Origin: an uncultured Microbacterium sp.
Lineage (GTDB): Bacteria; Actinomycetota; Actinomycetes; Actinomycetales; Microbacteriaceae
DNA: 64,000 bases
Reading direction: 5' to 3'
NCBI RefSeq assembly: GCF_937927635.1
Contig: NZ_CALBRW010000018.1
Location: 62,001 to 126,000, forward strand
In this document: positions 39,801-46,991 of the stretch, piece after piece
How positions within the stretch are numbered: position 1 is the stretch's first letter
Layout of the letters: every line of letters starts with the position of its first letter
Position numbers and translations under genes: made by a program
Notes under the pieces: model-generated
What the model was told of the DNA's origin: nothing
Database searches by the model: none
The model's input: the letters and a program-made list of their open reading frames with translations, nothing else

Positions 39801-40538
39801 CGGGTGGTCGAGGTTCACCATGTCGCGGACCATTGCACCGGCGACGTCGGCGAAGGTGGAGACCACCAGTCGCGGATGCACGGCGAAGGTGTCGATGGAG
39901 TGCGTCAGCGCGCGGAGCTGATCGATCACCGGCTGCGGCTTGAAGATCCCTCCGTCGTAGGCGAGGGATGCCAGACCCGCGGGGTCCAAGGTGAGGCCGA
40001 AGTGGTCGCGTGCGGCGCGCACCAGAGCGGGGTTGACCTCGAAGGCGCCCTGCAGCTTGAGCTCGAAGTCGGCATGGTGACGGCGGATCCCCAGCGGCCG
40101 CAGCAGCACCGGGGCGGAGAATTCGACGCCGCCGACCTTCCAGCGCGCGAGGCCCACGGCCAGGCGCACGGCGTCGATGCCGCGCACGGTGCGCAGTTCG
40201 GTGCTGCGCGCGGTGATGCGCTCGGCTGCCATCCGCGCGGTGCGCAGCCCGACTTCGTCCCGGAACAGATTGGAGAGCAGCGTGGAGCGGCCCGTGATGA
40301 ACTGCGGCAGGCTGCCGGGATGCGCCTTGGAGATGTCGATGCCGGACTCCGGCGCATCCACGAAGGCGAGCAGCGGCGAAGCGCCGCCGAGGTCGGCGGC
40401 CTCTGCGCGCAGCGTGGTGCGCTGCGCCTCCGCCGCGTGGGCGATGTCCACTCCCGTGGATGAGTCGCCGAGCTCGCCGAGGTTCATCGCGGTGTCCTCT
40501 CCCGCGTCCTCGGCGCCCTTCGCCTCACGTCGCCACAC
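36831..40538 (-). CDS. SF1-helicase-like protein with degenerate ATPase motifs
   Basis: About 1,235 residues, organised like DUF4011-type SF1 helicases: N-terminal domain, RecA-like halves, C-terminal VSR/RAP-like nuclease-type fold (GGRAVVIESDPESHDES, LGWHYVRVHAFDLY). Helicase motifs align but are damaged: motif I is LPGTGGTQT (residues about 309-317), with Gly where the Walker A Lys should be; motif II is VLLVDAGAVN rather than a DExx box. Motif III (FGDPVTQRPT) and motif VI (VGMTRARRSM) are retained. ATP hydrolysis is therefore doubtful. TAGGCT lies 6 nt before GTG 40538; ATG 40487 with GAGAGG is the alternative start. Cytoplasmic; role unknown. Confidence 0.82.
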   Translation of the reverse strand: MWRREAKGAEDAGEDTAMNLGELGDSSTGVDIAHAAEAQRTTLRAEAADLGGASPLLAFVDAPESGIDISKAHPGSLPQFITGRSTLLSNLFRDEVGLRTARMAAERITARSTELRTVRGIDAVRLAVGLARWKVGGVEFSAPVLLRPLGIRRHHADFELKLQGAFEVNPALVRAARDHFGLTLDPAGLASLAYDGGIFKPQPVIDQLRALTHSIDTFAVHPRLVVSTFADVAGAMVRDMVNLDHPVLNALGGHADDRERVSARRELPEVHGPDDRAPAAETLLLDADAEQEDVLARIAAGHSVVVSTLPGTGGTQTVINALGAFVRAGRRVLVVSTRRSTLDGVRHRLAGIGLDGLAVSPSAVRRDLIRAISRSEKATQPRATEVDEALVRLRTVLRDYRGALTGKIGGTGASVLDATRRLTRLALLPVPPSTGARLDMKTLERLAGDRSHAARALTRAAQLGEFRFGPDDSPWYGVSFESTEAAQQAHKLAGELHATGVPSLLERGYELIAQTSMRPFTTITELGEYLQLLKGIRDSLDRFSPTVFERPLGELIQAHGSRRDAPGMSSANRRRLKRLAREYVRPGAQVAEMHEWLLRIQQQRSQWQRYVDAGVAPQVPLGLSDVHVAWQRVSAELSELDAALGRKEPLAALPVARLVRTLSGLATRSAVFDNLVERTEIRDELSGLGLRPLLADLSVRHVPEERVADELEFAWWQSLLERALQDDRSLLGANTSVVDRLERDFRLVDEAHTAMAGPLLAWNLASQWRIAIVDEPDQATNLRRALKNGEATTAEIVTAAPDLVRVLAPVWIASPYEVPEIPDSVEFDAVLLVDAGAVNLTEATPAIRRARQIVAFGDPVTQRPTPFTAATLADPTWEPEVPFDDVSVFERLAELFPVMTLTRSYRAGGEDLAELINDAFYGGEIVSLPWAGSYLGRGSLTVDYVEGGVGNPDPETGAVESPDAEVARVVTLVVEHAINRPTESLMVVTASRRHAERVRAAVARSFAGRSDVADFVGRDTAEPFAVLTLEESVAESRDRVIFSLGFGLTRHGRVLSDFGDLSQEDGERLLTVGMTRARRSMVIVSCIRPSAFDEGRLEHGASTLMSILGNLAARGRDARLEDLADPLTLALARELRRLGASVDVDYRGLLPLVAQHGGRAVVIESDPESHDESLRESLRLRPQVLRRLGWHYVRVHAFDLYSDPATVARRIATVLGIEEDAVRANDDTQPLDVDE

Positions 40539-40715
40539 ACCCAAAGCCTAAGCGGAGCGGGGGCTGAGGTCCGGTATCCCGGGCCGATTCGCGCGGATTG
40601 CCGCCGATCACGCGCGCAATCGCCCCTCCTGCACACATCGGTCTTCCTCCCGACTTGTCCACAGCCACCGAGTTCTGGTGCCTGTGGGGTCGGCCCCGCG
40701 CAGGATGATGGGGTC

Positions 40716-41243
40716 ATGAGCTTCCGATACGACTTCGTGCCCACGCCGTTCGGTGACGCGTTGGCGGTGTTCTCGGATGCCGGGATCGTCAGCTTCGACC
40801 TGTCCGAGGCCGATGATCCCAGCGTCCCGTGGCTGCTGGAGAACGTCAGCCGCAGACTCCGCGCGGTCCCCGAGGACGCACCGGGCTCCGGCGACGAGCT
40901 CGCGCACCTGATGGACGCGTACTTCGAGGGCGAGCCCATCCGGTTCGACGAGCACGTGCGGTTCGACTGGCGGCTGGTGGATGGCTTCACCCGCGCTGCG
41001 CTGCAGACGGTGTGCACGGTGCCCTGGGCCGAGACGATGAGCTACGGCGAGGTGGCCGTGCTGGCCGGGCATCCCGGTGCCGCGCGCGCCGTGGGCACGG
41101 CATGCCGGCTCACGCCGTTCTCGGTGATCGTGCCCGTGCACCGGGTGATCCGCGCCGACGGCTCGATGGGCCACTACGGCGCGCATCCGGAGCGCAAGCG
41201 CTACCTGCTCGACCTCGAGCGCGACGCCGCTGCTGACCGCTGA
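40716..41243 (+). CDS. MGMT/Ogt-like protein lacking the catalytic cysteine (ATL-like)
   Basis: 175 residues with both the N-terminal and the DNA-binding C-terminal domain of O6-alkylguanine-DNA alkyltransferases: FDWRLVDGFTRAALQTV, the Tyr-containing TMSYGEVAVLAG and the arginine-finger helix AARAVGTAC. The active-site PCHRV reads P140-V-H-R-V144, codon GTG at 41136-41138, so no alkyl transfer is possible at that residue. ATL proteins with Trp or Ala there bind alkylated guanines and recruit nucleotide excision repair; that role is inferred here. It diverges from the helicase-like gene. Confidence 0.85.
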   Translation: MSFRYDFVPTPFGDALAVFSDAGIVSFDLSEADDPSVPWLLENVSRRLRAVPEDAPGSGDELAHLMDAYFEGEPIRFDEHVRFDWRLVDGFTRAALQTVCTVPWAETMSYGEVAVLAGHPGAARAVGTACRLTPFSVIVPVHRVIRADGSMGHYGAHPERKRYLLDLERDAAADR

Positions 41244-41270
41244 GCACTGAGTTCCTGAGCACTGAGACCA

Positions 41271-41305
41271 AGCGGAGCCCGGCGTGTAGGCCGCCGGGCT
41301 CCGCT
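41271..41305 (+). terminator. Terminator after the MGMT-like gene
   Basis: 14-bp perfect stem AGCGGAGCCCGGCG with a 7-nt loop, followed by TCTGG. An 11-bp direct repeat TGAGCACTGAG (41241 and 41256) precedes it, and short repeated segments (ATCGCACTGGGGA) lie beyond it. Confidence 0.8.
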
Positions 41306-41397
41306 TCTGGGGATGCTCGGATCGCACTGGGGATGACGATCCGAGTCCTGGGGACGCCCGCATCGCACTGGGGAGTCGACGCGGGCGGGCATTCGGG

Positions 41398-41439
41398 CCG
41401 ACCGCTCGGGCCGTGCTGCGCACGAGCCCGAGCGGTCGG
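41398..41439 (-). terminator. Terminator after the acetate symporter operon
   Basis: 14-bp perfect stem CCGACCGCTCGGGC and complement with a 14-nt loop, 7 bp beyond the symporter stop codon. Confidence 0.75.
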
Positions 41440-41445
41440 AGGGGA

Positions 41446-43065
41446 TCAGTGCTCGACGGCCTTCTCGGCGCCGAACCCGGTCAGCGAGCGCACCTCCATC
41501 TCGGCGGCCAGGGCACGCGACTCCGCGGTCTTCGCGGTGACCGTGCCGAGCCATCCGAGGATGAAGCCCACCGGGATCGAGATGATGCCGGGGTTGCTCA
41601 GCGGGAAGATCGCGATGTCGATCCCGGGGATCATCGAGGTCTCGCTGCCGGAGAAGACCGGCGAGATGACGATGAGACCCACGGCCGCGATCAGACCGCC
41701 GTACATGCTCCACACCGCGCCGCGGGTGTTGAACTTCTTCCAGAACAGCGAGTACAGGATCGTCGGCAGGTTGGCGGATGCCGCGATGGCGAACGCCAGG
41801 GCCACGAGGAACGCGATGTTCTGCCCCTGCGCGCCGATGCCGCCGATGATCGCCAGGATGCCGATCACGATGACGGTGCGACGCGCGACCTTGACCTCGC
41901 CGGCGGAATCGGAGACGCCGGTGCCGTCCTTGCCGCGCTTGATGACGTTGGAGTAGATGTCATGCGCGAACGAGGCGGCGGCGGTGATGGTCAGGCCTGC
42001 GACCACCGCGAGGATCGTGGCGAACGCGACGGCCGAGATGAAGCCCATCAGCAGCGGACCGCCGAGCGCCTGCGCCAGCAGCGGAGCCGCGGAGTTCACG
42101 CCTCCCGGAGCCGCCTTGATGGTCTCGGCGCCGACCAGCGCGCTGGCGCCGTAGCCCAGCACCAGGGTCAGCAGGTAGAACAGGCCGATCAGCCAGATCG
42201 CCCAGACGACGGACTTGCGTGCCTCCTTGGCGGTCGGGACCGTGTAGAAGCGCATCAGCACGTGCGGCAGACCCGCGGTGCCCAGGACGAGAGCCATGCC
42301 CAGCGAGAGGAAGTCCAGCGGGTTGGCGCCGTACTTCAGCCCCGGGCCGAGGATCTTCGCGCCCTCTGGTGCGTTGGCCACGGCATCCTCGAGCAGGCCG
42401 TTGAAGCTGAAGCCGTGCAGCGCCAGCACCCAGACGGTCATGCCGATCGCACCGAGGATCAGCAGCACCGCCTTGACGATCTGGACCCAGGTGGTGCCCT
42501 TCATGCCGCCGATGAGCACGTAGATGATCATCAGCACACCGACGATCGCGATGACCAGCGACTGTCCGACCTTGCTGTCGATGCCCAGCAGGAGCGAGAC
42601 CAGCGCGCCGGCGCCGGACATCTGAGCCAGCAGGTAGAAGAAGCACACCGCGAGGGTGGTGATGGCGGCGGCCATGCGCACGGGGCGCTGCTTGAGGCGG
42701 AACGCCAGCACGTCGGCCATCGTGAACTTGCCGGTGTTGCGCATCAGCTCGGCCACCAGCAGCAGCGCCACCAGCCAGGCCACCAGGAATCCGATGGAGT
42801 AGAGGAATCCGTCGTAGCCGTTCACGGCGATCGCGCCGCAGATGCCCAGGAAGGATGCCGCGGAGAGGTAGTCGCCCGAGATGGCGAAGCCGTTCTGCGT
42901 ACCGCTGAACGAGCGGCCGGCGGCGTAGTAGTCCGCGGCCGTCTTGTTGTTGCGGCTGGCGCGGATGACGATGAACAGCGTCACGGCGACGAAAGCCGCG
43001 AAGATGGCGATGTTCAGGACAGGGTCGTTCTTGACGGCCACCGCCGCCATATGCGTGACATTCAT
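41446..43065 (-). CDS. actP: Cation/acetate symporter (SSS family)
   Basis: 539 residues with about 13 membrane helices. The sodium:solute symporter signature is clear: SGDYLSAASFLGICGAIAVNG, LVAELMRNTGKFTMADVLAFR, and GMALVLGTAGLPHVLMRFY. ActP-type carriers take up acetate and other short monocarboxylates (MctC in Corynebacterium is similar). The ATG overlaps the stop of the upstream DUF485 gene by 4 bp, the standard yjcH-actP arrangement. Ends at hairpin 41398-41439. A divergent RamA-like regulator supports an acetate role. Confidence 0.92.
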   Translation of the reverse strand: MNVTHMAAVAVKNDPVLNIAIFAAFVAVTLFIVIRASRNNKTAADYYAAGRSFSGTQNGFAISGDYLSAASFLGICGAIAVNGYDGFLYSIGFLVAWLVALLLVAELMRNTGKFTMADVLAFRLKQRPVRMAAAITTLAVCFFYLLAQMSGAGALVSLLLGIDSKVGQSLVIAIVGVLMIIYVLIGGMKGTTWVQIVKAVLLILGAIGMTVWVLALHGFSFNGLLEDAVANAPEGAKILGPGLKYGANPLDFLSLGMALVLGTAGLPHVLMRFYTVPTAKEARKSVVWAIWLIGLFYLLTLVLGYGASALVGAETIKAAPGGVNSAAPLLAQALGGPLLMGFISAVAFATILAVVAGLTITAAASFAHDIYSNVIKRGKDGTGVSDSAGEVKVARRTVIVIGILAIIGGIGAQGQNIAFLVALAFAIAASANLPTILYSLFWKKFNTRGAVWSMYGGLIAAVGLIVISPVFSGSETSMIPGIDIAIFPLSNPGIISIPVGFILGWLGTVTAKTAESRALAAEMEVRSLTGFGAEKAVEH

Positions 43066-43409
43066 GAACGCACCTCCGCCTTCTCGAGCTCTTCACGGAT
43101 CTCGGTGGCCACCGGGTCGAGCTTTCGGTTGGCGAATGAGACATATGCCATGGTGATGGCGAATGTGGTGACGAACTGCCCGAGTCCGAAGAGCAGGCCG
43201 ACCGTGATGTCGCCCCACACCCTCTGGCTCATGAAATCCGTTGCGAATGCTGCGAGCAGCACATATGCGAAATACCAGAGCAGGAAGAAGATCGCCAGCG
43301 GGAAGACGAACGAGCGCTGCATTCGCTTGAGTCCCTGGAATCTCTCCGATTCCTCGACTTCGATGTAGTCGATTCCTCCGCCGGATTCTTCATCGATCCG
43401 TTCTGTCAT
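43062..43409 (-). CDS. DUF485 membrane protein, partner of the acetate symporter
   Basis: 115 residues from ATG 43409, chosen for its very good AAGGAGG ribosome site. Two helices (FVFPLAIFFLLWYFAYVLLA and VGLLFGLGQFVTTFAITMAY) and the C-terminal YVSFANRKLDPVATEIRE are the YjcH/DUF485 pattern. Such proteins always accompany ActP-type symporters; their role is unclear but probably structural. Four-base overlap with actP. Confidence 0.9.
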   Translation of the reverse strand: MTERIDEESGGGIDYIEVEESERFQGLKRMQRSFVFPLAIFFLLWYFAYVLLAAFATDFMSQRVWGDITVGLLFGLGQFVTTFAITMAYVSFANRKLDPVATEIREELEKAEVRS

Positions 43410-43435
43410 GAGGCCTCCTTGCCGCATGTACGAAG

Positions 43436-43504
43436 CCGCGTGACGGCGTCACGCGGGTGGTATCCTCGACGCTACGAAACGGGCGGGCAGCGCCGTCACC
43501 CCCG
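43436..43504. promoter_or_regulatory. Regulatory region between the acetate operon and the RamA-like gene
   Basis: A perfect 9-bp inverted repeat CCGCGTGAC-GGC-GTCACGCGG occupies 43436-43456. ACCCCCG at 43498-43504 fits the short A-C4/5-(A/G/T) motif reported for RamA of Corynebacterium glutamicum. Both lie in the 115 bp between divergent starts. Confidence 0.45.
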
Positions 43505-43524
43505 AAAGTTGGTATCTGCTGACA

Positions 43525-44370
43525 ATGAGCGTCCAGGCTGGCACCGCGCAGGAACTCGTCGCCGATGGTGTGCGCGAGCTCGCCAGGCGCACGCGATTCC
43601 CGGTGGCGTTCGGCGGTCTCATCGAGGACGGCGAGGTGGCCGTGACCACCATCGTCGGCAATCGCACCCGTCATCTGGACGGTCTGCAGGTGCGCCCGGA
43701 GCGGGGACTGGGCGGGCGGGCGATGATCGAGCTGCGCCCGCGCATGACCAACAACTACCGCAATTCGCAGCAGATCACGCACGACTACGATCTGTTCGTG
43801 CTGGGCGAGGGGCTGCGGACGCTGCTGGCCCTGCCCATCGTCGTGGCGGGCCGCCCTCGAGGCATGCTGTATGCCGGAGCCTGGGAGGAATCCCAAGTCG
43901 GAGGCGTGACCACGGCGCCGGCCATGAGCGTCGCGCAGCGCATGGCGACGGAGCTGCAGATCCGCGACGAGGTCGAACGACGGCTGCGCGAGGCCTCCCC
44001 CGTACCCTCACTGGCCGCCCCGCAGCGCGAGGATCTGCGCGAGAGCTTCGCCGAGCTGCGCTCCATCGCCGCCGGTCTCGACGACGAGACCCTGCGCTCA
44101 CGGATCATGGCCGTCGAGAAGCGTCTCCTGGGGTTCGTCGAGCCGGTGCCGGTCACCACCAGCTCGGTCCCCACCGTGCACCTGTCCCCCCGTGAGCTGG
44201 ACGTGCTGGCCTGCGCGGCGGTGGGCTCCACGAACGGCGAGATCGCCTCGCAGCTGGGTCTGCGTGAGGGAACGGTGAAGGCCTACCTGGGTGCCGCGAT
44301 GTCGAAGCTGGATGCCTCCACCCGGCACTCGGCAGTGGCCCGTGCGCGCCGTGCGGGCCTGCTTCCCTGA
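43525..44370 (+). CDS. LuxR-family regulator with GAF-like domain (RamA-like)
   Basis: 281 residues. Residues 1-150 are a GAF-type sensor domain (FGGLIEDGEVAVTTIVGN, GLRTLLALPIVVAGRPRGML). The C-terminal LuxR helix-turn-helix reads LSPRELDVLACAAVGSTNGE and LGLREGTVKAYLGAAMSKL. Architecture and length match RamA, the regulator of acetate metabolism in corynebacteria (282 residues). Its place next to the acetate symporter supports the same role. No phospho-receiver domain is present, so it is not a response regulator. Confidence 0.85.
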   Translation: MSVQAGTAQELVADGVRELARRTRFPVAFGGLIEDGEVAVTTIVGNRTRHLDGLQVRPERGLGGRAMIELRPRMTNNYRNSQQITHDYDLFVLGEGLRTLLALPIVVAGRPRGMLYAGAWEESQVGGVTTAPAMSVAQRMATELQIRDEVERRLREASPVPSLAAPQREDLRESFAELRSIAAGLDDETLRSRIMAVEKRLLGFVEPVPVTTSSVPTVHLSPRELDVLACAAVGSTNGEIASQLGLREGTVKAYLGAAMSKLDASTRHSAVARARRAGLLP

Positions 44371-44419
44371 CACCCTTTCCAACGGTGCGCGAATTCATTC
44401 CGCACCATCGACATGCTTC

Positions 44420-44448
44420 TTGCATTTCCAGAATATTGCAATTACTGT
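44420..44448 (+). promoter_or_regulatory. lsr2 promoter
   Basis: TTGCAT (44420-44425), 17-bp spacer, TACTGT (44443-44448). The -10 ends 7 nt before the ATG at 44456, so transcription should begin at or next to the start codon. The region is unusually AT-rich. Confidence 0.75.
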
Positions 44449-44455
44449 TATCACC

Positions 44456-44797
44456 ATGGCTCGACGAATTGTGCATCAGCTTGTTGACGATATCGATGGC
44501 GCACTGCTGGAGGTCGGTGAGGGCGAGACAGTTCATTTCTCCCTCAATGGCGTGGCATACGAGATCGATCTCACGAATTCCCATGCGGAAGAGCTTCGCG
44601 CCGCCCTGGCGCCATACATCAATGCCGGTCGTCGCGCGTCCGCGGGCAGTTCCCGTGCCGCTGCACCTCGGCGTCGCGCTGCTCGCAATTCCGAGGTCGG
44701 TGAGATTCGGGAATGGGCCAAGGCTCAGGGCCTGAAGGTCTCCGAGCGCGGACGCATCGCCGCGGACGTCATGGAGGCGTACCGAGCGGCGCACTGA
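44456..44797 (+). CDS. lsr2: Lsr2-family nucleoid-associated protein
   Basis: 113 residues. The N-terminal dimerisation domain (VHQLVDDIDGALLEVGEGET, VHFSLNGVAYEIDLT) and the C-terminal DNA-binding domain (EIREWAKAQGLKVSERGRIA, with the RGR AT-hook) are those of Lsr2, the H-NS-like silencer of AT-rich DNA. The start is set by the promoter at 44420-44448, which leaves no leader. Its first third uses more AT-ending codons than neighbouring genes. It is monocistronic and ends at hairpin 44811-44840. Confidence 0.95.
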   Translation: MARRIVHQLVDDIDGALLEVGEGETVHFSLNGVAYEIDLTNSHAEELRAALAPYINAGRRASAGSSRAAAPRRRAARNSEVGEIREWAKAQGLKVSERGRIAADVMEAYRAAH

Positions 44798-44810
44798 CAT
44801 TCTTCCTTCT

Positions 44811-44840
44811 GCGGCCGGCGCCCTTCGGGACGCCGGCCGC
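44811..44840 (+). terminator. Terminator after lsr2
   Basis: GCGGCCGGCG paired with CGCCGGCCGC around a 10-nt loop, followed by TCTGTGTG. Confidence 0.75.
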
Positions 44841-44969
44841 TCTGTGTGCCCTCGCTTCCCCACCGGCCGCTCGCTGCGTCGCCAGGTCCCGAGATCGGCT
44901 GCGGTGTCGAGGAAGAGCGCCGCAGCGAGCCTCCTGGCCGGCGGGGCCCCTCTGTCGAGGGGGTGAGAC

Positions 44970-45006
44970 GACGAAGGACGCCGCCCTCCGGGCGGCGTCC
45001 TTCGTC
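44970..45006 (-). terminator. Terminator after tRNA-Arg
   Basis: A 17-bp perfect stem GACGAAGGACGCCGCCC with a TCC loop, 5 bp beyond the tRNA 3' end. Confidence 0.85.
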
Positions 45007-45010
45007 ATCG

Positions 45011-45084
45011 TGCCCTCGACAGGATTCGAACCTGCGACCTGCCCTTTAGGAGAGGGCCGCTCTATCCGACTGAGCTACGAAGGC
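45011..45084 (-). tRNA. tRNA-Arg (anticodon CCT)
   Basis: 74 nt, begins GCCTTCGTAGCTCAGT. The anticodon stem GCCCT/AGGGC holds loop CTCCTAA, so it reads AGG; T-arm CAGGTTCGAATCCTG. Acceptor GCCTTCG pairs with CGAGGGC (one G:U). CCA is not encoded. Confidence 0.95.
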
Positions 45085-45115
45085 GCTCTTCAAGTCTAAC
45101 GGAGCCGGATCGTCG

Positions 45116-45613
45116 CTACGCGGCCAGCGCGAGGTAGGGCTCCCAGCGCGGGTCGCCGCGCTCGGCACCGCGGACGGTCCACGCCGTGCCATGCGGAGGA
45201 CGGGGCGTCATCCGCAGCTCCCAGCCCATCTCCCGCGGCGTGCGGTCGCTCTTGACGTTGTTGCACTTCAGGCAGCACGCGACCAGGTTCTCCCAGCTGT
45301 CCGCTCCCCCGCGCGAGCGGGGGAGGATGTGGTCGATGGTCGATGCGCTGCGGCCGCAGTACCCGCAGCGGTGGTCGTCGCGGCGCAGCACCCCGCGACG
45401 GGTGACCGGCACCCGGCGGGACGACGGCAGACGCACGTACCTGGTGAGGAGGATCACGACCGGGCGTTCATAGGCGTTGCGACCCGACCAGACCGGGTCG
45501 CCCTCCACGTGCTCGATCACACTGGCCTTGTCGTTCATCACGAGCACCATGGCCCTCTTGAACGACACCACCGTGATGGGTTCGTATCCTGCATTCAGCA
45601 CCAGTGTGCGCAT
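45116..45613 (-). CDS. HNH endonuclease family protein
   Basis: 165 residues. The N-terminal VLNAGYEPITVVSFKRAMVL is typical of a conserved actinobacterial HNH family; the nuclease core is CGYCGRSASTIDHILPRSRG followed by WENLVACCLKCNNVKSDRT, with two CxxC zinc pairs and the His-Asn-His residues. DNA target and role are unknown. ATG 45613 is chosen because GAGAGG lies 9 nt upstream; ATG 45622 would have no spacing. An orphan terminator-like hairpin lies 84 bp upstream. Confidence 0.88.
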   Translation of the reverse strand: MRTLVLNAGYEPITVVSFKRAMVLVMNDKASVIEHVEGDPVWSGRNAYERPVVILLTRYVRLPSSRRVPVTRRGVLRRDDHRCGYCGRSASTIDHILPRSRGGADSWENLVACCLKCNNVKSDRTPREMGWELRMTPRPPHGTAWTVRGAERGDPRWEPYLALAA

Positions 45614-45696
45614 CGTCGGCATCCTCTCGATTCGGCCGGGATGGCTTCCCGGCTCTCTCGACTCCTCGTGCGGACAGCAGCGGTCGCAGGGATGAC

Positions 45697-45723
45697 AAAA
45701 AAGCGCCGTCCTAAAGACAGCGC
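45697..45723 (-). terminator. Intrinsic terminator with U-tract in the gap between the M23 and HNH genes
   Basis: On the minus strand GCGCTGTC-TTTAG-GACGGCGC is followed by six T (45697-45702), the cleanest intrinsic terminator in the window. A second small hairpin (45731-45747) lies just before it. The 304-bp gap 45614-45917 holds no gene I can support. The hairpin could end the M23 peptidase transcript, act as an attenuator for the HNH gene, or end a small RNA. Confidence 0.7.
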
Positions 45724-45917
45724 CTTCCGTGCTCGACAAAGCCGAGCCGTCCCTGCGGACGATGCTGAAGGACAAGACGGCCGAGCGCATCCATGGTTCG
45801 GATGCCCGGTGACTGTCCCATCAGCTTCTCCCGCCCGTACGACGACGGGTACAGGCTAGCCCATCCGTCTGAACGACGCGGGAACACCGGCCGTCGAACG
45901 GGGAACGTGTCGGGCGA

Positions 45918-46736
45918 TCAGCCCGCGTTGACCTTCAGCCAGGAGATCGGCTCGATGAGCGCGCCGTTGATGTGCACCTCGAAGTGCAGGTGGGAACCGA
46001 ACGAGCGCCCGGTGTTGCCGACCTTGCCGATGAACTGGCCGGGCTGCACCGTCTGGCCGGTGCTGACCGCGCGGGTGCCGTAGCTCATGTGGGCGTAGAG
46101 GGTCGACACGCGCTGACCGCCGACGACCGAGTCGATGACGATGGCGACTCCGTAGCCGTAGTAGTTCTCAGACGACACGCGCACCACTCCGCCGGCCGCC
46201 GCGAAGATCGGGGTGCCGGAGTTCGCGACCATATCGGCGCCGCCGTGGCCGCTGCCCACGGTGCGACTGACGTAGTACGAACCCCGCGGAAGCGGATAGC
46301 GGACCTCGCCCGAACCCGGCGAGGTGAGCTGCAGGTCTGCGGCGCTCAGGCGCGAGACCCTGGTCGAGGCGAGCTTCGCGGTCGCCGCGGCGCGCGCCTT
46401 GGCTGCCGCTTCAGCCTTCTTCGTCGCGATCTCCTCGGGCGTGGTGGCCGAGTAGGTGCCGCGATCCAGCGGCGAGGCGGTGGCTTCGGATGCCACCACC
46501 AGCGACTGCGCATCGCCTGCCGCAAGCTGCTGCAGGGTCGTGGCCTCGTTCTTGTGGGTGCCGTTCGTCGCGGCGTAGGCCGGAAGGGCGACGGCGGCGA
46601 CCAGGGCGCCGACTGCTGCGAAGATCGCGATCGTGCGCATGGGCTTCACGCTCGTGCGGCTGCTGCGGGTGGCGCGTCCTCGCGCCGGCTTCTTCGGGTC
46701 TTCAGCGTTGTCGGTCGTGGTGATGTCTGCGGCCAA
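45918..46736 (-). CDS. Secreted M23 family metallopeptidase (peptidoglycan hydrolase)
   Basis: 272 residues from TTG 46736, which has GGAGGA 7 nt upstream; no ATG fits. A cytoplasmic basic stretch is followed by a signal helix (TIAIFAAVGALVAAVALPAYA) with AYAAT as cleavage site. The mature protein has an Ala/Lys helical linker (residues 95-145) and a C-terminal LytM/M23 domain: GSGHGGADMVANSGTPIFAA with zinc ligands His and Asp, LYAHMS, and SHLHFEVHING with HxH. It should cut peptide bridges in peptidoglycan outside the membrane. Confidence 0.92.
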   Translation of the reverse strand: MAADITTTDNAEDPKKPARGRATRSSRTSVKPMRTIAIFAAVGALVAAVALPAYAATNGTHKNEATTLQQLAAGDAQSLVVASEATASPLDRGTYSATTPEEIATKKAEAAAKARAAATAKLASTRVSRLSAADLQLTSPGSGEVRYPLPRGSYYVSRTVGSGHGGADMVANSGTPIFAAAGGVVRVSSENYYGYGVAIVIDSVVGGQRVSTLYAHMSYGTRAVSTGQTVQPGQFIGKVGNTGRSFGSHLHFEVHINGALIEPISWLKVNAG

Positions 46737-46991
46737 AAGGGAATCCTCCTGCGCCTCCGCGCTCGATTCGGGCAAGCGCAGGCTCGTCGGCAATAGTCGT
46801 TTCTCGGGCACGTATGCCACACGGCACGTTGTGCGAACTTCTCGCGGAGAGGACGAGCCTAGGAGGCGATCTCCGCGTTCATCACCGACGGGCTTCTTCG
46901 TCGGCGACCCCACCGACGTTACCGGAAGATAACGATTCTGTCACCCTCCGAACCTGACAATCCGCCAGAACGCCCCGAGAATCCTGACTGA

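Noticed and set aside
36702..40463. Very long open frame on the plus strand opposite the helicase-like gene
   Set aside because: It is the antisense shadow of a GC-rich gene; the protein is His/Gln/Gly/Arg-rich without any fold, while the minus strand carries recognisable helicase motifs.
46737..46991. c-di-AMP (ydaO-type) riboswitch before the cell-wall peptidase gene
   Set aside because: Such riboswitches precede wall hydrolases in actinobacteria, so I looked for the conserved core, but did not find it in this 255-bp gap.
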